In this document: positions 59,201 to 64,000 of the stretch, in pieces | How positions within the stretch are numbered: the first letter of the stretch is position 1 | Layout of the letters: every line of letters starts with the position of its first letter | Notes under the pieces: generated by a model | What the model was told of the DNA's origin: nothing | The model's database searches: none | What the model saw: only the letters and a program-made list of their open reading frames with translations | Origin: Mesorhizobium sp. NFR06 | GTDB lineage: Bacteria > Pseudomonadota > Alphaproteobacteria > Rhizobiales > Rhizobiaceae | NCBI RefSeq assembly: GCF_900115245.1 | Contig: NZ_FOVT01000006.1 | Span: 62,001 to 126,000 of the forward strand | DNA: 64,000 nucleotides | Reading direction: 5' to 3' | Made by a program: the position numbers and the translations under genes

Positions 59201-59539
59201 CTACCTTGGCGTGGGCAGAACCAGGGAGACCTTGAGCCGCGGTGCGAAGAAGCAGCGCAGATAGGGCTGGTGGGTTATGACGTAGTTGTTCTCGCAGATA
59301 TGGTATTGGTCGTCCGGCGATTCCTGCACGCGATCTCGCGGGATGTTGAAGCCATCGGGCAAATAGAGGTAGCCGCCATCGGCCCTGGATTGCACTGAGG
59401 ACTGCGGTATCGGGCGGCAATCCCTGCCGCCGCAACATTTGAAGTTCGTTACCGGGTCAACCTTGTTTTCGTACCAGTCATGGGCATTGGCGCCCGTCAT
59501 GGCGGCAAAGCACATGGCTGTGAGGATGACCCTTCGCAT
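59201..59539 (-). CDS. secreted small Cys-rich protein
   Basis: 112 residues from the ATG at 59539. Signal MRRVILTAMCFAAMTGANAH with an ANA cut; the mature part starts DWYENKVDPVTNFKCCGGRD and has further cysteines (DCRPIP, YHICENN, LRCFFAP). Such periplasmic proteins are common in rhizobia without known role. Not clearly in an operon. Confidence 0.65.
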   Translation of the reverse strand: MRRVILTAMCFAAMTGANAHDWYENKVDPVTNFKCCGGRDCRPIPQSSVQSRADGGYLYLPDGFNIPRDRVQESPDDQYHICENNYVITHQPYLRCFFAPRLKVSLVLPTPR

Positions 59540-59838
59540 GGCATTCCTCGATGATGCGGAGGCGCTGATCATTTGAACGTCATGTATATTAGCGTTCTAC
59601 CAGAAACGCCATTGGCCTGCGCAGGGCCGATAATCGACGCCCGGCACCCAAGGAGGCGAAAGCCGGATCCTCGGACAGAGGCTCCGGCCCTTCCCCGGTC
59701 AAACAAGCTTCTGCCCGCCGTCGCCAGCGGCAGGCTGGTGCGGCCCTTCGACCACGCGCTGAAGGCCGTCTCCAGCTTTTACCTCGTCTACCCGCCCGAA
59801 GCGATCCGCCAGCGCAAGGTCAAGGCGTTTCGCGACTG

Positions 59839-60603
59839 GGTAGTGTCTCAGAGCGCCGCTATAGCCCCGCTGTCTGCACTGGCGCAACCAAGACGCGGAT
59901 CGAGGGCAATCCCGATCCGGTGCATGTCAGCACCTCGCATATCGAGCGCGCCAATCTCACCATGCGCATGGCAAACCGCCGCTTCACCCGCCTTACCAAT
60001 GCGTTCTCAAAGAAGTTCGAAAACCATGTCCACATGGTCGCGATCTACACCGTCTGGTACAACTTCATCAAAATGCACAAGACGTTGAAAATGACGCCAG
60101 CAATGGCCACTGGCGTGTCCAAGACGCTCTGGTCAATGGAAGACCTTTGCGAGAAGATGGACGCCGTTGAGCCGCAGCGGGCAAGCGTGGCCCTTACAAA
60201 AAGCGCCTAAAGGGATAATGGGTAACGAGAGTTTCGCCATCAAGGATGACTTCTCTAAAGATTTGGAAGTTCATCTAGGAAACAATCAACTTCGGTTCGT
60301 CATCACTGATACGTTACCCTGGCCAGATGCAGAAGCGACAGCTGCACACTTAGAGATCATATCAACGAGAGCGAACTCCTATCTGCAGATTGCGAGCAGC
60401 GAACAGTTTCGACAGAGGTATCCACGAACCTCGTTGGACAAGGTGTCGATTGTGCTTCGATTCCGCTACGAGCCCGCTCCGGCTGCGGAGCGGGTTTTGG
60501 CTGGAATTTCAAAAAATCTCGCAAAAGATGGCGTTCGCTTCCGCCACGGTATGGCCGCGGAATACCGGCGAGCGCCGGTCAAATTTCAAACTGAGACACT
60601 ACC
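59839..60603 (+). mobile_element. 765-bp IS1-family-type element with 13-bp perfect terminal repeats and 8-bp target duplication
   Basis: The left end GGTAGTGTCTCAG (59839-59851) is the exact reverse complement of the right end CTGAGACACTACC (60591-60603). The element is flanked by CGCGACTG on both sides (59831-59838 and 60604-60611). The duplication size fits the IS1 family (8-9 bp). Inside lie only the C-terminal part of an IS1-type transposase and an unrelated ORF; the N-terminal transposase region is missing. It is therefore non-autonomous but has intact ends. Confidence 0.92.
59851..60210 (+). pseudogene. C-terminal fragment of an IS1-family transposase
   Basis: The frame reads RRYSPAVCTGATKTRIEGNP, then HVSTSHIERANLTMRMANRR and FTRLTNAFSKKFENHVHMVA, the end of the catalytic DDE domain (the final Glu is in HIERANL), and finishes in TAA at 60208. 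The first two acidic residues and the helix-turn-helix are absent. It begins directly at the left terminal repeat, so the N-terminal half was deleted internally. Confidence 0.9.
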
Positions 60604-60679
60604 CGCGACTGGCTGTTTGCGGAGATCGCGCCGGGCTGAGCGGCAAGGAGCGTGGCGCCATCGACAATTCGGAGGATAG
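60218..60679 (+). CDS. passenger ORF inside the IS element, DUF6572-like
   Basis: Starts MGNESFAIKDDFSKDLEVHL, then NQLRFVITDTLPWPDAEATA and AHLEIISTRANSYLQIASSE, resembling DUF6572-type small proteins found near toxins and immunity genes. AAGGGAT lies just before the ATG with short spacing. The frame runs through the right terminal repeat and out into flanking DNA, so the native stop has been lost; the real domain is about 95-110 residues. It is probably a captured gene. Not sure whether it is expressed. Confidence 0.5.
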   Translation: MGNESFAIKDDFSKDLEVHLGNNQLRFVITDTLPWPDAEATAAHLEIISTRANSYLQIASSEQFRQRYPRTSLDKVSIVLRFRYEPAPAAERVLAGISKNLAKDGVRFRHGMAAEYRRAPVKFQTETLPATGCLRRSRRAERQGAWRHRQFGG

Positions 60680-60707
60680 CGTCCATGCCCGCCGCCACGC
60701 GCGACGG

Positions 60708-61709
60708 CTACTTCACCTTGACGACGACCTTGCCTTTCGCGCGCCCCGCCTGCACGAAGGCCAACGCCTCGTTGGTTTGCTCGAACGGGAAGATCCGATC
60801 GATCACGGGGTGTATTGTTCCGGATTCCAGCAGCGGCGTGATTTTGCCCAGCTGATCGCCGTCGGCCCACATGAAAAGGAACGAGTAATTGACGCCGGCA
60901 TGGCGGGCCCTCTTCCGGATGCCACGGCTCAAGGCGTGCATGGCCAGCCTGAGCACGATGTTCAGCCCCAGCTTCTTGGCAAATGCGGGATCCGGCGGAC
61001 CGGAAATGGAAATGAGCTGCCCACCCGGTTTCAGCACACGCAGCGATTTCTCCAGTGTCGCGGCGTCCTGGCTGTTCACGACGACATCGTAGTTCGAGAG
61101 CACCTTCTCGAAGTCTTCCTTCCGGTAGTCGACCGCGATATCGGCGCCAAGACTTTCGACCATATCCGTGCTGGCCGCGCTCGCCGTCGTTGCGACTGTC
61201 GCGCCGAGATGCCTGGCCAGCTGGATGGCGAATGTACCCACGCCGCCCGACCCTGCCTGGATGAAGACTTTCTGGCCTCGCCGCAGCCTGGCCTTTTCCA
61301 CCAGCACCTGCCACGCGGTCAGGCCGACGAGCGGTATGGAGGCGGCTTCCTCCATGCTGAGGTTTTTTGGCTTCAAGGCGACATCGGCCTCGTTCATGGC
61401 AATAAACTCGGCGAATGTTCCGATTTGGCCGTCGCGCGGCCGTGCATAGACCTCGTCGCCGGGCTTGAACCTGCGGACTTTCGATCCGACCCGGATGACG
61501 ATCCCGGCAACATCGTGCCCCAGGACGAAGGGCGGGCGATAGCGCAGGAAGGATTTGAACTCCCCATCCCGGATCTTGGCATCCAGGAGGTTGACGCCGG
61601 CCGCGTGAATTTCGACCAGGACATCATCGTCCTTGATATCGGGCGTCGGCACCTCGACGAGCCGCAGGGCGTTCTTCTTTCCGTACTTGTCGACGACAAA
61701 GGCTTTCAT
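60708..61709 (-). CDS. NAD(P)-dependent quinone-oxidoreductase-like MDR enzyme
   Basis: 333 residues from the ATG at 61709. No zinc ligands; GVNLLDAKIRDGEF and FVLGHDVAGIVIRVGSKV show the MDR start, and VFIQAGSGGVGTFAIQLARH is the NADPH loop of the zeta-crystallin/QOR group. TDMVESLGADIAVDYRKEDF follows. Likely a cytosolic NADPH:quinone or enone reductase. Same strand as the SDR upstream (78-bp gap), probably one transcription unit under the TetR protein. Confidence 0.9.
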   Translation of the reverse strand: MKAFVVDKYGKKNALRLVEVPTPDIKDDDVLVEIHAAGVNLLDAKIRDGEFKSFLRYRPPFVLGHDVAGIVIRVGSKVRRFKPGDEVYARPRDGQIGTFAEFIAMNEADVALKPKNLSMEEAASIPLVGLTAWQVLVEKARLRRGQKVFIQAGSGGVGTFAIQLARHLGATVATTASAASTDMVESLGADIAVDYRKEDFEKVLSNYDVVVNSQDAATLEKSLRVLKPGGQLISISGPPDPAFAKKLGLNIVLRLAMHALSRGIRKRARHAGVNYSFLFMWADGDQLGKITPLLESGTIHPVIDRIFPFEQTNEALAFVQAGRAKGKVVVKVK

Positions 61710-61787
61710 CAGGCGGCTTCCTGAATTGGTTCCTGCTGCCTGGCAAAACCGGCCGGGCCTTCGGACAGGCATTGTGCGCGTGGAGTG

Positions 61788-62603
61788 TCAGGCCGGCAGG
61801 CGGAACTGCTTGCGCAACACCTTGTCGAACACCGCGGCGGGCGCGAAGCGGCGCAGGAAGCTCACCTGCCTCGCGGCCTTGCCCGCGGTGTAACGCCGGC
61901 CCGGCCGCTTGGCCCCGGCGGCCCTGACGACGACCTCGGCCACGACTTCCGGCGGATCGGCCTTGGGCATCACGTCGCGCAACAGCGCGTCGACGCCGGC
62001 CCTGGCCTGGTCGTATTGCTCGATCGTCGAATCCGGTTCCATCCCGTTCTGGTCGAAGACCGTGCGAACGAACGCCGGCTCAATGACCGAGACACGGACG
62101 TTGAAGGCGCGGACTTCGTGATCGAGCGATTCAGAATACCCTTCGACGGCGTGCTTGACGGCTGAATAATGGGCGGAATACGGCGCCGGGACTACCCCAA
62201 GGATCGAACCGATGTTGATGATGCGCCCGCCACCCTGTCGCCGCATCGCCGGCATCACCGCGTTCGTCATCCGCACGACCCCGAACAGGTTGACGTCGAA
62301 CAGGGCTTGAACCTGCTCGATCGACGATTCCTCCGCGCCGGCCTGCAATCCAATGCCGGCATTGTTGACCAGAAGGTCGATCCGTCCGGTTCGCGCAAGC
62401 ACGGTGGAAACGAGCAGGTCGACGGATTGGCTGTCGGTCACATCGCATTTCAGCATGGTCACCCGGCCTGGACCGCTGTCGTTCGCTCGCCGGCTGGTCC
62501 CGAAGACAGTGAAGCCGGCGCGCGCCAGCGCCTCGGCGGTGGCGCGGCCGATGCCGGAGGAGGCACCGGTCACGATAGCAGTCTTTCCAGAATGTGCGTT
62601 CAC
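61788..62603 (-). CDS. classical SDR-family oxidoreductase
   Basis: 271 residues from a GTG at 62603, with TTGGAG just upstream. TAIVTGASSGIGRATAEALA is the TGxxxGxG loop, LLVNNAGIGLQ the NNAG block, NIGSILG the catalytic Ser and YSAVK the Tyr/Lys pair. All catalytic residues are present, unlike the SDR at 1114. Divergent from the TetR gene with a 98-bp gap. Confidence 0.9.
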   Translation of the reverse strand: MNAHSGKTAIVTGASSGIGRATAEALARAGFTVFGTSRRANDSGPGRVTMLKCDVTDSQSVDLLVSTVLARTGRIDLLVNNAGIGLQAGAEESSIEQVQALFDVNLFGVVRMTNAVMPAMRRQGGGRIINIGSILGVVPAPYSAHYSAVKHAVEGYSESLDHEVRAFNVRVSVIEPAFVRTVFDQNGMEPDSTIEQYDQARAGVDALLRDVMPKADPPEVVAEVVVRAAGAKRPGRRYTAGKAARQVSFLRRFAPAAVFDKVLRKQFRLPA

Positions 62604-62701
62604 TTGATGCTCCAATTCGCCTAGCTTTTTTTCGTCGTTCAGATTATGATCATACTATCATATTATGGTCGTAATGCAATAGCAGCACGAAAGGAAAGCC
62701 C
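62604..62701. promoter_or_regulatory. divergent SDR/tetR control region with operator-like palindrome
   Basis: A 98-bp AT-rich gap. TATGATCATA (62645-62654) is a perfect 10-bp palindrome, followed by a second similar half (CATATTATGG). TetR-family repressors typically bind such sites in their own divergent promoter. A ribosome site (AAAGGAAAG) precedes the ATG at 62702. Confidence 0.5.
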
Positions 62702-63313
62702 ATGCGCTACGAAAAGGGCCGCAAGGACGCATCGCGCAGCCGGATCATCGAGGTCGCCACCGACCGTTTTCGCGGTGACGGCATCGCCGCGTCCGGGCTG
62801 GCAAGCATCATGAGCGACGCCGGGCTGACGAACGGAGCGTTCTATCCGCACTTTCAATCCAAGGCGGCGCTTGTGCGGGAATGCGTGGCGACTGCGCTGG
62901 TGGGACAGTCGGGTCAGATTGCGGAGGCCCTGGACGCCGGCGGCCTGCCGATGGCGATAGACACTTATCTGTCGGCCGCGCACCGCGACAATCCAGAGAA
63001 AGGTTGCGCTTCGGCCGCGCTCTTGCCGGAAATCGCGCGCGAGCCGCATGAAACGCGTCGTCTCTATAGCGAGCACCTGATCGCCTTAGTTCGCCAGGTG
63101 TCGGCGGCTCTTCCGTCACAGACGCGCGACCCGGAGGATGTCGCGTTCGGCATTTTGGCGACCCTCATCGGCGCCCTGCAACTGGCCCGCGCGGTGGAGG
63201 AAACGGAATTGTCGGATCGCATTCTCGCGGCGGGAGCAAACGCGGCGCGGGCAATGATCCAACCGCACGCGGATGGCGAAGGCAAGGTTGTCGAGAAGTC
63301 GAGCGAGCACTGA
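62702..63313 (+). CDS. TetR/AcrR-family regulator
   Basis: 203 residues. N-terminal helix-turn-helix RSRIIEVATDRFRGDGIAAS with GLTNGAFYPHFQSKAALVRE, the canonical YxHFxxK region. The C-terminal ligand domain ends LQLARAVEETELSDRILAAG. Divergent from the SDR, which with the quinone reductase is its likely regulon. Such repressors usually respond to a hydrophobic or electrophilic compound. Confidence 0.92.
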   Translation: MRYEKGRKDASRSRIIEVATDRFRGDGIAASGLASIMSDAGLTNGAFYPHFQSKAALVRECVATALVGQSGQIAEALDAGGLPMAIDTYLSAAHRDNPEKGCASAALLPEIAREPHETRRLYSEHLIALVRQVSAALPSQTRDPEDVAFGILATLIGALQLARAVEETELSDRILAAGANAARAMIQPHADGEGKVVEKSSEH

Positions 63314-63438
63314 CCGTTTGGTGCGGGGTGAAAGCCTTTCGCGACTGGCCGTTCTCGCAGATGGCGCCGGACTGAAGCGTGCGCTTGCCCAAATCTGCAA
63401 CTTGCGAAGTTGTGCCGATTGCGCGATGCTCCGCAACC

Positions 63439-63660
63439 ATGGCTGGCGAGTATCTGGACCATAAATTGGAATGCCCGTTTTGCGGCACGATCCGCTTGCA
63501 GATTCCGGCCGATGCTCAACCCGCAACGCCGATCCACTGCGCAGAGTGCGGCAAATATCTCGGCACATGGGACGAGCTTCAGTCCGATTTCGAGATGCAA
63601 GGCGGCACCGACGGCGTGTTCCGACTGGACAAGGGACGTATCCAGAGGCTCAGCCAATGA
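63439..63660 (+). CDS. small zinc-ribbon protein
   Basis: 73 residues from the ATG at 63439. LECPFCGTIRLQIP and IHCAECGKYLGTWD form one two-CxxC zinc ribbon. The remaining sequence is polar. An ATG 20 codons earlier (63379) is in frame but less convincing. Function unknown. Confidence 0.6.
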   Translation: MAGEYLDHKLECPFCGTIRLQIPADAQPATPIHCAECGKYLGTWDELQSDFEMQGGTDGVFRLDKGRIQRLSQ

Positions 63661-63951
63661 TGGCCGCCGCTGGCGGCTTGGAGAGGCTTGTTCTCGACTG
63701 ACCGCGTCAGGACATCGGATCGTGCTCGTGGGCGATATCCAGCTGGCGCGAAGCCGCGTCCAGAATATCAGCCGGCAGCCACCCCGCGCCGACACGACAG
63801 GCACGATGTCCCCCTATCGAAGCGGGACGCTCCCGCAGCCGCCAGGACCTTGACGGCCCGGTCTCATAAACCCATATCGCAGCCAGGCGCGGACCGTTGA
63901 CGGTCCCGCCTGTCCCAACTCAAAAATTGTTCGTTCGACTTGGAGGATCTT

Positions 63952-64000
63952 ATGAACGATCGGATGTTTGACAGCCCGGTTTTCGTGAAGTGCGGGAATA
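63952..64000 (+). CDS. start of a gene cut by the window end
   Basis: TTGGAGGATCTT followed by ATG gives a strong ribosome site, and the visible codons read MNDRMFDSPVFVKCGN. Too short for a family assignment. Bases 63661-63951 hold no gene that I can support. Confidence 0.45.
   Translation, partial: MNDRMFDSPVFVKCGN

Larger units (their letters stand above)
59705..60639 (+). pseudogene. C-terminal lysR (GcvA-type) remnant split by an IS element
   Basis: 59705-59838 encodes the end of a LysR effector domain (LLPAVASGRLVRPFDHALK, then SSFYLVYPPEAIRQRKVKAF and RD), and 60604-60639 continues the same frame (RDWLFAEIAPG and TGA). The interruption is exactly the element at 59839-60603, and the duplicated 8 bases restore the frame if it is removed. 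Only about the last 57 codons of the gene exist, so it was already a remnant. Confidence 0.85.

Noticed and set aside
1..64000. tRNA or rRNA genes
   Set aside because: No cloverleaf with conserved T-loop (GTTCRANNC) or rRNA core could be recognised by reading; a covariance-model scan would be needed to exclude them fully.

Overview
The window is GC-rich DNA from an alphaproteobacterium of the Rhizobiales. It looks most like Mesorhizobium, although no rRNA or housekeeping marker is present to prove this. The assignment rests on a PrsDE-type secretion pair with an RTX glycanase, a BclA/BacA-like ABC protein, rhizobial mosaic palindromes (36383-36569) and clustered GGGGAGA-rich palindromes (826-1007, 14382-15239). 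I saw no tRNA, rRNA, CRISPR array or integrase.

Layout. 1-2.7 kb: end of a patatin-like lipase, a divergent SDR, a small membrane protein and an AHSA1-type protein. 3.1-7.6 kb: a type I secretion unit of RTX/GH16 glycanase, ABC exporter and HlyD adaptor. 8-14.3 kb: EamA transporter, a class III aminotransferase followed by a broken oxidoreductase, a winged-helix/TPR regulator divergent from a methyltransferase, and a GlxA-type regulator. 14.4-15.2 kb: a GIY-YIG gene inside nested inverted repeats. 15.3-21.1 kb: two less characterised genes, then a three-subunit molybdenum hydroxylase with a MoaD-like gene downstream.

21.1-34.8 kb is an accessory zone. It holds a large metallophosphoesterase/STAND-like/TPR protein and a DUF4145 protein (both defence-like), a secreted truncated globin, several tiny genes, and two regulator/FAD-oxidase pairs. 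It is punctuated by decayed partial copies of moaD, of a DOPA-dioxygenase gene whose intact copy is at 40.4 kb, and of the 3' end of an araC gene.

34.8-39.9 kb is a four-gene cluster on the minus strand: a coiled-coil protein, a membrane-anchored OmpA protein with three near-identical 136-residue repeats, a Ras-like GTPase and a class III nucleotide cyclase. It reads as a signalling module that could link the cell envelope to a GTPase and a second messenger. 40.4-48.8 kb: DOPA dioxygenase, BclA-like transporter, GGDEF-EAL protein, a hypothetical protein, a GNAT protein, a frameshifted gene and an M20 peptidase. 48.8-52.2 kb: an intact 3-methyladenine glycosylase gene and a broken second copy bracket two other genes, one visibly AT-richer.

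52.2-59.5 kb: small stress or metabolism genes, and an ADH/cupin/cyclophilin-like/MFS operon divergent from a LysR gene. 59.7-60.6 kb: an IS1-type element with intact ends and an 8-bp target duplication. It carries only the end of its transposase plus an unrelated ORF, and it interrupts a lysR remnant. 60.7-64 kb: a quinone-oxidoreductase-like gene, an SDR divergent from a TetR regulator, a zinc-ribbon protein and the start of one more gene.

The recurring theme is an intact gene, then accessory DNA, then a decayed partial copy of the same gene. It is seen with moaD and mpg, and in mirrored order with araC. It suggests repeated acquisition by recombination at homologous anchors rather than by a classical integrase.
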